DNA of 64,000 nucleotides from Paraphoma chrysanthemicola (Eukaryota > Ascomycota > Dothideomycetes > Pleosporales > Phaeosphaeriaceae), in NCBI GenBank assembly GCA_020744225.1, contig JAGMWG010000030.1, positions 1-64,000 of the forward strand. The letters are read 5' to 3'. Positions 1 through 11,003 of the stretch are shown piece by piece. The stretch's first letter is position 1; every line of letters starts with the position of its first letter. The notes below the pieces were generated by a model. The model saw nothing but the letters and a program-made list of their open reading frames with translations. It made no database searches and was not told the DNA's origin. The position numbers and the translations under genes are program-made.

Positions 1-184
1 TCGTATTAGGCCTGCCCGCCCGCTAGACCCCCGGTGCTTGACCCTGTCGAGTCTACCGGCTGCGACTGGCCAGCACCCCACCTCTATCAGCTCTTAGCCC
101 CAGCCCATGCTACGGACATGCCGCTCTTCTGCATGCGAACCTGCCTTCAGCTTGCTCGCCGCTTACCCTAGGTGACGTGGCAGC

Positions 185-191
185 GTATATA
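185..191 (+). promoter_or_regulatory. TATA-like box upstream of the patatin gene
   Basis: A TATATAA-type motif lies about 70 bp before the ATG at 258, in a plausible position for a fungal core promoter. It rests only on motif and spacing. Confidence 0.45.
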
Positions 192-257
192 AGGCTGGTA
201 GCAAATCTAATTCTCTCTCCTCCACATTCGCAAGCAAGCGTAGCTACAGAGCACGCC

Positions 258-1424
258 ATGAAGCAAGAAACCCTGACCAAAGATGGCGGAGAGCCAAACC
301 CCCTCGATACCACAGGACTCTGCCTGTTGTCTCTCGATGGCGGCGGCGTGCGTGGGCTATCGACGCTCTACATCTTGAAGAGCATCATGGACCGACTGAG
401 CCGAGAGCTAAAGAGGGATCCTCCAGTAAAGCCATGCGAGGTGTTTGACCTCATCGGGGGGACCAGCACTGGCGGGTGGGTAGACATCCTCCTTACCGAG
501 TGGGACTGACGAATTGCCACCGCAGGTTGATTGCCATCATGCTTGGCCGGCTTGAGATGAGTGTCGACGAATGCATCGACGCATACAGCGAGCTCGCCGC
601 AGCCGTCTTCGGCGAGAAGTTGCACCGCCTTCCAGCCACGATCAGGGGGGCAGTCCAGCCGCGATTCGACTCGGCGAGGCTGGAGAGTGCGATTCGAAAA
701 GTGGTAGCCCAAGGCGGTGCGTCGGAGACCGCCCTGTTCAACGACGGGACGGAGCGCGGGTGCAGAACGTGAGCAATGTTCGACTTGTGCTAATAGCTTG
801 GAATCTGACGAGAACAGCTTCGTGTGCTCTATTGACCGCGATACAAAGGACATGGTCCGTCTCCGGAGCTACAGCCTCCCTGATGAGCCGGCCATCCGCG
901 CAACCGTGTGCGAAGCTGCCCTTGCGACGTCTGCCGCCACTACCTTCTTCGACCCGGTCAGCATCGGAGACCGCACCTTTGCTGACGGCGGCTTCGGTGC
1001 GAACAATCCGGTGGACGAGGTGGAAGGAGAGGCGGCTAACGTCTGGTGCTCGGAAACGGGAGACTTGAAGCCGCTGGTTAAGTGCTTCATCTCCATTGGG
1101 ACCGGTAACCCGGGCAAGACGCCATTCGAGGACGGCCTGCTCAAGTTCCTGAGCGAGACGGTGGTGCAGATTGCAACCGAGACAGAAGTAACCGAGAAGA
1201 AGTTTATTGCAAGGTGGGCTAAGCATTTCGACGAGAAGCGGTACTTCCGATTCAATGTCGAGCAGGGACTGCAGAATATTGGGCTGGAGGAGTATAAGAA
1301 GAGGGGCGCCATCGAAGCAGCTTCGGAAGGGTATCTCACGCACATGGCACAGAAGCTCCGGGTGCGGGACTGTATTCAGAACCTGCGGCTGAAGCAGAGT
1401 GTGTACATCGAGGACTTTGCGTAG
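258..1424 (+). CDS. patatin-like phospholipase (NLR effector-type domain), two introns
   Basis: Patatin family serine acyl-hydrolase, expected to cleave acyl chains from (phospho)lipids in the cytosol or at membranes. Spliced as 258-475, 526-768, 818-1424 it gives 355 aa. The 50-nt intron (476-525) restores the nucleophile motif GGTSTGGL (Ser70) and the 49-nt intron (769-817) restores RGCRTFVC. The oxyanion-hole motif DGGGVRG is at residues 27-33 and the catalytic-dyad Asp is in DGGFG near residue 210. The start is the first in-frame ATG after a TATA-like box. The product ends KQSVYIEDFA, where free-standing fungal patatins of this group often end (from memory). NB-ARC-TPR coding sequence follows on the same strand. 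In fungi patatin is often the N-terminal effector of an NLR, so the two may form one gene: a phase-1 donor at 1399 could splice to the acceptor before 1549. I cannot decide between one gene and two. Confidence 0.82.
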
Positions 1425-1548
1425 TTTCCATAGAGAGCTGATGCTTTGTAGGCACAGCAGCCGCTAATCTCGCATACATTATTCAAGTAAGGGCTATATG
1501 ACTTTACGTAAGAATCGCACTAACATTATTTAGGAATATAATGTGCAG

Positions 1549-3509
1549 CGTATCGTGGAGCTCCGCATTGGTACGTCGCCTCGCCTTCTCTGCATGCTAA
1601 AGCTGAATGCGACGTAGCCTCACGCGCGGAAGCACCGTGGATTGTGCCCTTCCAAAAGAACACACAATTTGTTGGCCGGACTCTAGAAATTGCCCAGATT
1701 AGCGCTTTGCTTGCAAACGAAAGTCGCTGTGAGCGGGTGGCAATTGTTGGCCTCGGGGGTGTTGGGAAGACGCAGATCGCGCTCAAGTTCGCCTATCAAC
1801 AGCGGAAGAAACATTCCGACTGCGCAGTGTTCTGGATACCAGCGACAGGCGTTGAGAGCATGCTAGAGGCGTATCTAAAGATTGGTCAGCAGCTGCAGAT
1901 TCCCAACATCGAGCAGAACAAGGCAGACGTACAGAAGCTAGTTCAGCGCAAGCTAAGTCAAGAGAGCTCAGGAAGGTGGCTTCTAGTGTTCGACAACGCT
2001 GACGACATCGACATGTGGACAGAGAAATCGGATAGCGCAATCGGCTTTAGCCGCCGGATCGATCAATTGCCAAAGAGCAAACACGGATCGATCCTGTTCA
2101 CGACGCGAAATCTAAAAGCGGCGATAAAGCTAGCGGGCAAGAATGTAGTCTCTGTTGACGAGATGGACGATGCCACGGCGAGAGGCTTGCTTAAGAAGTC
2201 TTTGCTCGACCAGGACCTGTTAGAAGACGACAAAGCTGCAGCGGACTTGCTCCTCAAACTTACCCACCTCCCCCTTGCAATCATCCAAGCCGCTACATAC
2301 ATCAATGAGAACAAAATCACACTAGCGAAATATGCAGGGCTTCTTAACGACACGGAGCGGAACAAGATCGAACTCCTAAGCGAAGAATTCGAGGACGAAG
2401 GACGATACGAGGATAGCAAGAACCCGGTTGCCATGACATGGCTTATCTCGTTTGAGCAGATTCGGAAGCGTGACCCCTTAGCGGCAGAGTATCTATCGTT
2501 CATGGCGTGCGTGGATCCAAAGGACATCCCCCAATCACTGCTCCCGCCAACGCAGTCCGCCAAGGAAGCCGTTGATGCTATCGGGACGCTGAGCGCTTAC
2601 TCTTTTGTCAGTAAGCACAAAACAGGCCAACTGCTAGACCTTCACCGGCTCGTACATTTAGCGACCAGGAACTGGCTGCAAACAGAGGGCTCACTCCCGC
2701 AATGGACAGTTAAGGTTCTAAAACGACTAGATGAGGTATTCCCAAACGACAACCATACGAACAGGAGCTTATGGAGGATGCACCTACCGCATGCACGATA
2801 TGCTCTTAGGATAGGGTTAAAGAGCGTAGAAAGCGAGAAGACAGAGCTGCTCTTTAAATTTGGAAAATGTGCCTACAGTGATGGGAGATATGTTGATGCA
2901 GAGAACGCGTTCGCGAAGTTGGCGCAAATTCGAAACAGTGCTTTTGATGCAAAGCACCTTTCAAGGTCGCAAATTAAAGGATGTCTAGCATCAACATACA
3001 GAAAGCAAGGCAAATTGAAGGAGGCCGAAGCGCTCTTTATGCAAATAATGGAGGCTTGCAAGAAGAAGCGGGGACCGGACCATCCTGACACGTTGATCTG
3101 CATGGCCAACCTGGCGTCGACGTACTCGAAGCAAGACAAGTTGGAAGAAGCTGAGGCGCTAGGGGTGCATATAATGGAGACTTTTGAGAAGAAGTTTGGT
3201 GCCGATGACCCTCGCACGCTGACCAGCATGGCCAACCTGGCGGTGACGTATGGGAAGCAGGGGCGGTGGAAAGACGCGGAAGAGATGCACGTGCAAGTGG
3301 TGGAGACGAGCAAGACGAAGCTCGGACTGAACCACCCCGACACGTTGAACAGCATGGCCAACCTTGCATTCGCGTTTGAAGGTGGGGGCAACAAAGACGA
3401 AGCAATTTCTTTAATGCAGGACTGCTGTAGGCTTCGAGAACAAGTCCTAGGTTCTCGCCATCCCTCCACTGTATCGTCCCAAAACGCTCTTGCAACATGG
3501 CGGCTGTAG
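1549..3509 (+). CDS. NB-ARC-TPR NLR-like protein (possibly the C-terminal part of the patatin gene)
   Basis: STAND/NLR-type signalling ATPase. A stop at 1539 in this frame means coding starts after a probable splice acceptor at 1548. There is no ATG near the N-terminus, which argues for an upstream exon. Counting from codon 1644, the P-loop GLGGVGKT is at residues 36-43, a Walker B-like WLLVFDNADD lies about 70 residues later, and LTHLPLAIIQAA is the conserved GxP-type helix. The C-terminus holds about four 42-residue TPR units (for example KLKEAEALFMQIMEACKKK) and a capping repeat ending ALATWRL. These repeats are more divergent from one another than those of the next NLR downstream. The stop is followed directly by FR copy a. 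The ligand, sensed through the TPRs, is unknown. Confidence 0.8.
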
Positions 3510-3589
3510 GCTATAGTAATCAGCGGGTAGAGCAATACCAAGCAAGGACGCGAGACGATCTGTAGATTATGGTAGAGCAGCAAGCCAAA

Positions 3590-4447
3590 CTTAATACGAG
3601 AATAGTGTAGCCTGGGTACAGCAGTTCGCTTACTAATCATCATGAGATGCAGTGTACGTGGGTGAGTTGCCACCGCTAGCGGGAGGATGGCCGACCCGCA
3701 CCCGCCCAGACCTTGCCATGGACTGCCCCACTGGATGGCATTGTGAAGAGATAGAGAGGCCATTATCAACGACAGACGGCATGCAGCCTTAGATAGTATA
3801 GTACCTTACGAAGCATACCTACCATCAGATCTCTGCTCTGCCTGACCCAGCGCTCATAAGCATCAACGATCCGAACTCCTCATCGCTCTCAAAGATCAAA
3901 CTGAAGCACCGTTCCTCCGCCCTAACGATTGCAGTGCGTATGCGAGGAACCGTTCGTTGTATGACGGTACGACAGCTGTATCCCCAAGACATGCAGACGC
4001 TTTCTACCTTTGTACGCACTTGCAACGACGACGTTCTTCTAGAAGCGACATTCGGCTACTGCTTGGTATATGTATCGGTTGCGATGTGCTCGAGAAGGAC
4101 GAAGACGTGCTGGGTCGGACGAGGGATAAACGGCGGGTTTGCGGAGCTAGAGGGCGGCGCGACGGTTTATCTCTATAGCATAGAAGCGTTCACGTTAGCT
4201 ACAGTCGTTCACTACACTGGATCTCGATGTTGCACGATAGCTGTGTCGGAAGCTGATTGCGGTTTAGGTGCTGGGTGTGTTCGTCGACATGAGCTATACG
4301 CCAGGGCCATCAAACCCAGCCCTGCTCCCAATCCGAGCCGGTTTTCGGGGTGTCGCGGAGCGCTTGGCAAAAGTGACGTACAGCCACACAGCCACACAAC
4401 TACGCAGCCACAGATCTAGCGTCAGCAGCGACAAGTTACAGCTAAGC
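3590..4447 (+). repeat. FR dispersed repeat, copy a (3' tail of an NLR element)
   Basis: This sequence recurs with clear similarity at 4450-5821 (-), 9305-10346 (+), 16130-16969 (+), 16972-18010 (-), 22230-22967 (+) and 27850-29085 (+). Copy a begins in the 3' flank of the NB-ARC-TPR gene. It stops at 4447 in the run CAGCTAAGC, which copy c continues as TACTTTAAGC. At exactly that TA an oppositely oriented copy begins. Open frames inside it are poorly conserved among copies and are not called as genes. Confidence 0.7.
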
Positions 4448-4449
4448 TA

Positions 4450-5821
4450 ACGTCCATCCCTGCGTAACGGGACACCCTGCGTAGCGGGACGCCGCAGACA
4501 CTCTCCAACACAACAAACGCAACAAGAGGCTAGAAGAACAGATATTCTCGGAATAGCAGCCTTGAAGAACAAAGTCTATCCCCTCTTGAAGTCTTTTAGA
4601 AACAAGTTCTGATTACCGTGCAATACGACAATTTAGCATAACCGTCACGCGACCGCCTCGCTTTAACTAGCAGTGGGTGCGTCGAAAGACCATGCATCTT
4701 GTCGAATGTCCATCAGGTTACAGCTTGCTATATCACCATTCTATCCCGAGCACTGCGCTTGAGCTCGAGAGATTGTTGTGCTTCTGTGCTAATTCCAAGT
4801 CCTCCTGCTAGAAGTGCTAGATAAGGATGGCCCGCGCATCTAGCTTAAAGTAGCTTAGCTGTAACCTATCGCTGCTGGCACTAGATTTGTGGCTGTGTGG
4901 CTGTGTGGCTGTACGCCACTTTTGCCAAGCGCTCCGCGACACCCCGCAACCCGGCTCGGATTGGGAGCAGGGCTGGGTTTGACAGCCCTAGCGTATAGCT
5001 CATGTCCACGATCACACCCAGCACCCAAACCGCAATCAGCTTCCGACACAGCTATCGTGCAACTTCGAGATCCCAGTGTAGTGGACGACTGTAGCTAACG
5101 TGAACGCTTCTATGCTGTAGAGATAAACCGTCGCGCCGCCGTCAAGCTCCGCAGACCCGCCGTTAAGCCCTCGTCCGACCCACCACGTCTTCGTCCTTCT
5201 CGAACACATCGCAACCAATACATATACCAAGCAGTAGCCGAATGTCGCTTCTAGAAGAACGTCGTCGTTGTAAGCGGGTACAAAGGTAGAAAGGGTCTGC
5301 ATGCCTTGGGGATACAAGCTGTCGTACCGTTATAGAACGAACGGTTCCTCGCATAAGCACTGCAATCGTCAGCGCGGAGGAGATGTGCTTCAATTTGATC
5401 TGTAAGGGCGATAAGGAGTTCGTATCGTTGATGCTCATGAGAGCTGGGTCAGGTAGAGCAGAGATCTGATGTTAGGTATGCTTCGTAAAGGTACTAAGCT
5501 ATCTAAGGTTGCATGCCGTCCTATCATCGGTAATGACCCTTCGATCACGTCGCAGTGCCGACATTCATGGCAAGGTTGTGGCCGGAGCGGTTCGACCGCC
5601 CTCCTTGGTGGCGGTGGCAACTCAAAGTACCGTTCTCACAGAGGCCACACCTCGGATGATTAGTAAGCAAACTGCAGTGCCTTGGCTATGCTGTTTTTTG
5701 TATCACGTCTAGCCCGCCGCTTTAGAGACAGTCCACTTACTAACCTTCCTTGCCAAGAATCATTCTGCCCGCTAAGTTCTATTGCCTCTAGCTGCTATGT
5801 TGTGAGGGCTTCACGAGATGA
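4450..5821 (-). repeat. FR dispersed repeat, copy b, with terminus and a truncated NLR 3' end
   Basis: Reverse-orientation FR copy. It starts just after a TA with the terminus ACGTCCATCCC, followed by the sub-repeats CTGCGTAACGGGAC and CTGCGTAGCGGGAC, typical of pogo/Fot1-like ends. At its other end (about 5690-5821) it carries, in reverse, the 3' UTR and last codons of an NB-ARC-TPR gene, closely matching 9255-9340 (the EALTTWRLEAMELS end of the next gene). The copy is 5'-truncated inside that coding sequence. FR is therefore part of a unit that includes an NLR gene. Confidence 0.68.
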
Positions 5822-6050
5822 TTTGGAAGCCCGAATGTGGAAGGGAAAGCGTTCTGGTGGCTGAGCCCGTTGTTCAGCGCCTTTGCGTGCACTGCCTCGA
5901 CAGGCTGGCTCCACAGCCCACCTCCGGCCATCACAATCCGTCAAACGCATTCTGTCGTCCCCTACAACTCTATCTTGGTCGGCCCCAAACAGCCGCTTGT
6001 CAGGAATTGTTTGCGTTCTGCTCTCACGCCCCAGAAGAGAGGTAGTAGCC

Positions 6051-9000
6051 ATGCGACTTCTTCATTTCGATCATTCCGAGAGACTCGTCTCGACAGACTT
6101 TCGAGGGGAGGCCATCCCGCCATATGCTATTCTTTCACATAGATGGGGAGATGCGGAGGTTCTTTTCGAAGATCTAGGAAGCGACAACTATAAAGAGAAG
6201 GATGGCTATCGAAAGCTTGAGTTCTGCGCCGAGCAGGCAGCCCAGGATCAGCTCCAGTACTTCTGGATCGACACATGTTGCATTGATAAATGGAATCTTC
6301 GTGAGCGCTCGAAAGCGATCAACTCGATGTTTCATTGGTATAGGAATGCGGCGAAATGCTACGTATTCCTATCGGACGTTTCGGTGTCCACTGTAACACA
6401 GACACATCAGCGAAGTGCTTGGGAGGCATCCTTCCGGGCAAGCGAATGGTTCACACGAGGATGGACACTTCAAGAGCTTATTGCGCCAGTATCAGTCGAG
6501 TTCTTTTCCCGTGAAGGATGGCGGATAGGCGATAAAACATCTGTCGAGCAGCTGGTACACGAGATTACCGGCATTCCACTTAAAGCACTGCGGAACTGTC
6601 CCTTAGACCAATTTACGAAATCCGAGAGAATTGAATGGGCGGGAAATCGCAGAACAACCGAGGAAGAAGACAGTGTATACTGCCTTCTTGGAATCCTTGA
6701 TATCTTCATGCCCACCGCCTATGGAGAGGGCATGAAGAATGCATCGAGAAGACTCCAGACTGAAGTGGAAGCAGCCAGTAGCGCACCATCTATCATCCCA
6801 TTTTCCCGGAACGATCATTTCGTGGGTCGGGAGTCACAGCTCGCTGAACTAGAAGCAAGGCTCTTCGGAGGCGAGCAAACTACAACATTGGCAATAGTAG
6901 GGCCCGGCGGAACGGGGAAATCACAGCTAGCGCTCGATCTTGCGTACAAGACACGACAAAAGAACAATAATTGCTCCGTTTTCTGGGTTGACGCAAGCGA
7001 CGTGGATAGCCTCTATCAATCGTATGCAAATATTGCCCAAAAACTCGTCGTTCCTGGCTGGGACGACGAAAAGGCGGATGTTAAGCAGCTGGTGAAACTT
7101 CATCTAAGTAGGAAGGGCGCAAGGCAGTGTTTGCTGATTTTTGACAACACGGAGGACGTAACCCTAGGATCCAGCAGGTTGCCCACGGCACGAGCTGCTA
7201 GCTTGATCGACTACCTACCACAGTCTGAACTATGTTCTATCGTCTTCACAACAACCAGCATCGACACAGCTAGGAGACTGGCATCACATGACATTGTAGA
7301 ACTAGGGGAAATGACACCAGATACGGCCCAAAGAATGCTGGAAAACTACTTGAACGCTCCGGTTGCAAGAAATGAGGAGGCGAAACTTTTGCTACAAGAG
7401 CTATCCCATCTTCCGCTAGCGATTGTCCAAGCAGCAGCCTATATCAATGCCAGAAACGTCACGCTGCAGAATTACCGATCACAACTAACTAGGCAAAAGC
7501 AAGAAGCTCTCGAGCGTGACAGCGAATTGTCTGAGGACAAGCTACAAGAGTACAGTAGAAGAAGTCCTGTAACTACCACACTACTCATCTCCATGGACCA
7601 GATCCGTCATAGTGATGCGCTGGCGGCAGACTATCTGTTCCTTGTGGCCTGCGTAGACCGAAAAGACATCCCTTTGGATCTTCTAGAAGCATCGTCGGCT
7701 CGTGAAAGGGACGATGCGATAAAGGTTCTCAGCAGCTACGCGCTTATTACTAGGCGACCTGCCGAATCTGCACTCGATATCCACCGCCTAGTACACGACG
7801 CTCTACGGGAATGGCTCCAAAAGAAGATTTGGCTAGATAAGTGGACACAAAATGCTATTATGCAGTTACTTAGGGTGTTCCCGGACGATGATCATGGTAG
7901 TAGAAGCAAGTGGAGACGATTACTTCCGCATGCTAAACACGCTCTGTCACATAGTCTGGCTGAAGAAAAAGGCGGAGATAGGTTAATGCTAGTATGGAAG
8001 TGTGCCATGACACTACTTAGTGACGGACGATACAACGAGTGTGAAAAGTTATTTTTGCAAGTGATGGAGACGTTCAAGAGGGTGCTTGGGGATGAGCATC
8101 TAGACACGCTGACTAGCATGGCCAACCTCGGATTGACGTATTCCAATCAAGGGCGGTGGAAGGAAGCCGAAGAGTTGGAGGTGCAAGTGGTAGAGACGGA
8201 AAAAAGGGTGCTTGGGGACGAGCATCCTTTCACGCTGATTGGCATGGCCAACCTGGCGGCAACGTATAGGAATCAGGGGCGGTGGAAGGAAGCCGAAGAG
8301 TTGGAGGTGCAAGTAGTGGAGACGGAAAAAAGGGTGCTTGGGGACGAGCATCTAGACACGCTAACTAGCATGAACAACCTAGCGTCGACGTATTCTAATC
8401 AGGGACGGTGGAAGGAAGCCGAAGAGCTGGAGGTGCAAGTGGTAGAGGCGAGAAAAAGGGTGCTTGGAGACGAGCATCTAGACACGCTGACTGGCATGAA
8501 CAACCTGGCGGCAACGTATAGGAATCAGGGGCGGTGGAAGGAAGCCGAAGAGCTGAACGTGCAAGTCTTGGAGATGAGAAAGAGGGTGCTTGGGGACGAG
8601 CATCTAGACACGCTGACTGGCATGGCCAACCTAGCGTCGACGTACAGGAATCAGGGGCGGTTGAAGGGAGCCGAAGAGCTAGACGTGCAAGTGGTGGAGA
8701 CGAGAAAGAGGGTGCTTGGAGACGAGCATCTAGACACGCTGACTGGCATGAACAACCTAGCGTCGACGTATTGGAATCAGGGACGATGGAAAGAAGCAGA
8801 AGAGCTGTTTGTGCAAGTGGTGGAGACGAGAAAGAGGGTGCTTAGGGACGAGCATCCTTCCACGCTGACTGGCATGGCCAACCTAGCGTCGACGTATTGG
8901 AATCAGGGACGGTGGAAGGAAGCCGAAGAGCTAGAGGTGCAAGTGGTGGAGACAAGAAAAAGGGTGCTTGGGGACGAGCATCTAGACACGCTGACTGGCA

Positions 9001-9302
9001 TGAACAACCTAGCGTCGACGTATTGGAATCAGGGGCGGTTGAAGGAAGCCGAAGAGCTGTTTGTGCAAGCGATGGAGACGAGCTCGAGGGTGCTTGGGAA
9101 CAAGCATCCTTCCACGCTGAGCAGCATGGCCAACCTCGCATTGACGTTGAAGGGTCAGGGCTCTCTAAGCAGAGCAATTTCCTTAATGGAGGACTGCTGC
9201 AAGCTGCGGACAGCGGTCCTAGGTCCTCAACATCCCAATACCATTTCATGTCGCGAAGCCCTCACAACATGGCGGCTAGAGGCTATGGAGCTTAGCAAGT
9301 AG
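6051..9302 (+). CDS. HET-NB-ARC-TPR NLR-like protein
   Basis: Intronless 1083-aa fungal NLR. The N-terminal HET domain has PPYAILSHRWG (23-33), WIDTCCIDK (72-80) and WFTRGWTLQELIAP (133-146). HET domains trigger incompatibility cell death in other fungi. NB-ARC follows from about residue 265 with FVGRESQL, P-loop GPGGTGKS (284-291), Walker B-like CLLIFDNTED and LSHLPLAIVQAAAYI. The C-terminus carries nine 42-residue TPRs and a cap, eight of them nearly identical. The frame stays open upstream to 5883, but I chose ATG 6051 because MRLLHFD is the usual HET start and matches the start of the two paralogues in this window. FR copy b lies upstream and FR copy c directly downstream. Confidence 0.9.
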   Translation: MRLLHFDHSERLVSTDFRGEAIPPYAILSHRWGDAEVLFEDLGSDNYKEKDGYRKLEFCAEQAAQDQLQYFWIDTCCIDKWNLRERSKAINSMFHWYRNAAKCYVFLSDVSVSTVTQTHQRSAWEASFRASEWFTRGWTLQELIAPVSVEFFSREGWRIGDKTSVEQLVHEITGIPLKALRNCPLDQFTKSERIEWAGNRRTTEEEDSVYCLLGILDIFMPTAYGEGMKNASRRLQTEVEAASSAPSIIPFSRNDHFVGRESQLAELEARLFGGEQTTTLAIVGPGGTGKSQLALDLAYKTRQKNNNCSVFWVDASDVDSLYQSYANIAQKLVVPGWDDEKADVKQLVKLHLSRKGARQCLLIFDNTEDVTLGSSRLPTARAASLIDYLPQSELCSIVFTTTSIDTARRLASHDIVELGEMTPDTAQRMLENYLNAPVARNEEAKLLLQELSHLPLAIVQAAAYINARNVTLQNYRSQLTRQKQEALERDSELSEDKLQEYSRRSPVTTTLLISMDQIRHSDALAADYLFLVACVDRKDIPLDLLEASSARERDDAIKVLSSYALITRRPAESALDIHRLVHDALREWLQKKIWLDKWTQNAIMQLLRVFPDDDHGSRSKWRRLLPHAKHALSHSLAEEKGGDRLMLVWKCAMTLLSDGRYNECEKLFLQVMETFKRVLGDEHLDTLTSMANLGLTYSNQGRWKEAEELEVQVVETEKRVLGDEHPFTLIGMANLAATYRNQGRWKEAEELEVQVVETEKRVLGDEHLDTLTSMNNLASTYSNQGRWKEAEELEVQVVEARKRVLGDEHLDTLTGMNNLAATYRNQGRWKEAEELNVQVLEMRKRVLGDEHLDTLTGMANLASTYRNQGRLKGAEELDVQVVETRKRVLGDEHLDTLTGMNNLASTYWNQGRWKEAEELFVQVVETRKRVLRDEHPSTLTGMANLASTYWNQGRWKEAEELEVQVVETRKRVLGDEHLDTLTGMNNLASTYWNQGRLKEAEELFVQAMETSSRVLGNKHPSTLSSMANLALTLKGQGSLSRAISLMEDCCKLRTAVLGPQHPNTISCREALTTWRLEAMELSK
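8076..9083 (+). repeat. TPR-coding tandem array, 8 x 126 bp
   Basis: Eight in-frame 126-bp units, each starting KRVLGDEH (once KRVLRDEH), followed by a diverged ninth unit at 9084. Units are near-identical except at a few codons: the residue after TY (S/R/W), the residue after EEL (E/N/D/F), A/N before NLA, and the residues after VVE. Variation confined to fixed positions suggests concerted evolution with selection on the binding surface. Confidence 0.9.
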
Positions 9303-9304
9303 AC

Positions 9305-10346
9305 TGTCTTTAAAGCGGCAGGCTAGACGTGATACAAAAACAGTATAGCCCAGCCACACCAGTTCTCTTATAAATCATGGTGAGGTGTAGCCTATGCGAG
9401 AATGGTACTTTGAGTTGCCACCGCTAGCGGGGCGATGGCCGACCCGCTCTTGCCACACCCCTGCCATGAACGTCGGCACTGGATGGCATTGTGAAGAGAT
9501 AGAAGGGTCATTATCGATGACAGGACGGCATGCACCCTTAGATAGCAAGTGCCTTGCTAAGCATAGCTACTATCAGATCTCTGCACTACCTAACCCAGCG
9601 CTCATAAGCATCAACGATCCGAACTCCTTATTGCCCTCACAGATCAAACCAAAGCACCGTTCCTCCGCCCTAACGATTGCAGTGCTTATGCGAGGATCCG
9701 TTCGTTACATGACTGTACTACAGCTGTAACCCAAGATATGCAGACCCTTTCTACCTTTTTACGTGCTTGCAACGACGACGTTCTTCTAAAGGCGACATTG
9801 GGCTACTGCTTGGTATATATATCAGCTGCGATGGGCTCGAGAAGGACGAAGACGTGGTGGGTCGGACGAGGGATCAACGGCGGGTCTGCGGAGCTGGAGG
9901 GCCGCGCGACGGTTTATCTCGATGGCATGTAAGCGTTCGCGTTAGCTATGATCGTGCATTACACTGTGCCTCGAAGTTGCGCGATGGCTGTTTCGGAACC
10001 TGATTACAGTTTGGGTGCTGGGTGTGTTCGTCGACTTGAGCTATACGCCAGGGCTGTCAAACCCAGCCCTGCTCCCAATCCGAGCGAGCTTTTGGGGTGT
10101 CGCGGAGCGCTTGGCAAAAGTGGCATACAGCCACACAGCCACACAGCCACAAATCTAGTGCCAGCAGCGATAGGTTACAGCTAAGCTACTTTAAGCTAGA
10201 TGCGCGGGTCACCCTTACCTAGCACTTTTAGCTGGCAGACTTGGAATTAGCACAGAAGCACAACAACCACTCGAGCGCAAGCGCAGTGCTCAGGATAGGA
10301 TGATGATATAACAAGCTGTAAACTGACGGACTTTCGACAAGATGCA
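9305..10346 (+). repeat. FR dispersed repeat, copy c
   Basis: Follows the HET-NB-ARC-TPR stop codon and includes its 3' flank, shared with copy b. It runs as in copies d, e and g up to GACAAGATGCA at 10346, where a TA and the long-TIR element begin. Continuing FR sequence (GAGCTTTCGACGCACC, seen in d and g) is not found on the far side of that element, so this is not a clean, recoverable insertion. Confidence 0.65.
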
Positions 10347-10348
10347 TA

Positions 10349-10841
10349 ATGTGCATCCCTGCGTGGCGGGACACCCTGCGTAACGGGACGCTCTCGATAC
10401 TTTCTATCATAATAAAATCAACAACGACCGAGAAGCGCAGATAGTCTCGGGACAGATACCTCGAGCTCTGAGCTCCGTCTAGGCTTCACAGCTTGCGCAG
10501 ACTTCTTCTGCTCAGCCTATAATACCACGATTCACTGCGGGCACACGCAATCGCGTCACTCCGGCCAGCTTCGGATCTTCTAGAAAGTTTGTGCATCTTG
10601 TCTAAAACTGTGTTAAGCTGTATACAGACAAGGAAAGACTGTATCCTGAGCAAGGCGGCTAGATGTTTAAGCTGGTTGTGCTTTAGAGGTAATTTACTGC
10701 CTGATCAAGCGGAGTCGACAGGCGAGAGCTCTCACGTACTAACGATACGGAAAAGCCGAGAGCGGGCTAGCTGTATAGAAGTGTTGCTGACATCAGCCTC
10801 TGATACTGCCACTCGGGCGCACCTCAAGCATGACGAGCTCA
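10349..10841. repeat. Left long terminal inverted repeat of element A
   Basis: Matches the reverse complement of 15058-15546 with scattered differences. Landmarks shared by the arms are the outer 29 bp, TGTATCC(T/C)GAGCAAGGC, and the inner boundary CGCACCTCAAGCAT. Similarity stops near GAGCTC. Confidence 0.72.
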
Positions 10842-11003
10842 AGCTTCAACACTAATTCTATAATGGAGGTTAGAACACGCGCACTTACCTTATTGCGACA
10901 TGTAGTAAATATGAAGTATGTATAAAAATTCGAATACTTGCAGGTCTTGACTAATTGCAGCTACATAATAACAAATACCCTCATGTGCACACATTGAGTT
11001 ATA

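Noticed and set aside
3934..4419. 161-aa frame inside FR copy a as a gene
   Set aside because: Other copies break this frame with indels and the amino acids are not preserved better than the DNA, so it is probably a chance frame in a repeat.
10349..10841. LTRs of an LTR retrotransposon
   Set aside because: The terminal repeats are inverted, not direct, and flanked by TA. No gag-pol is present.
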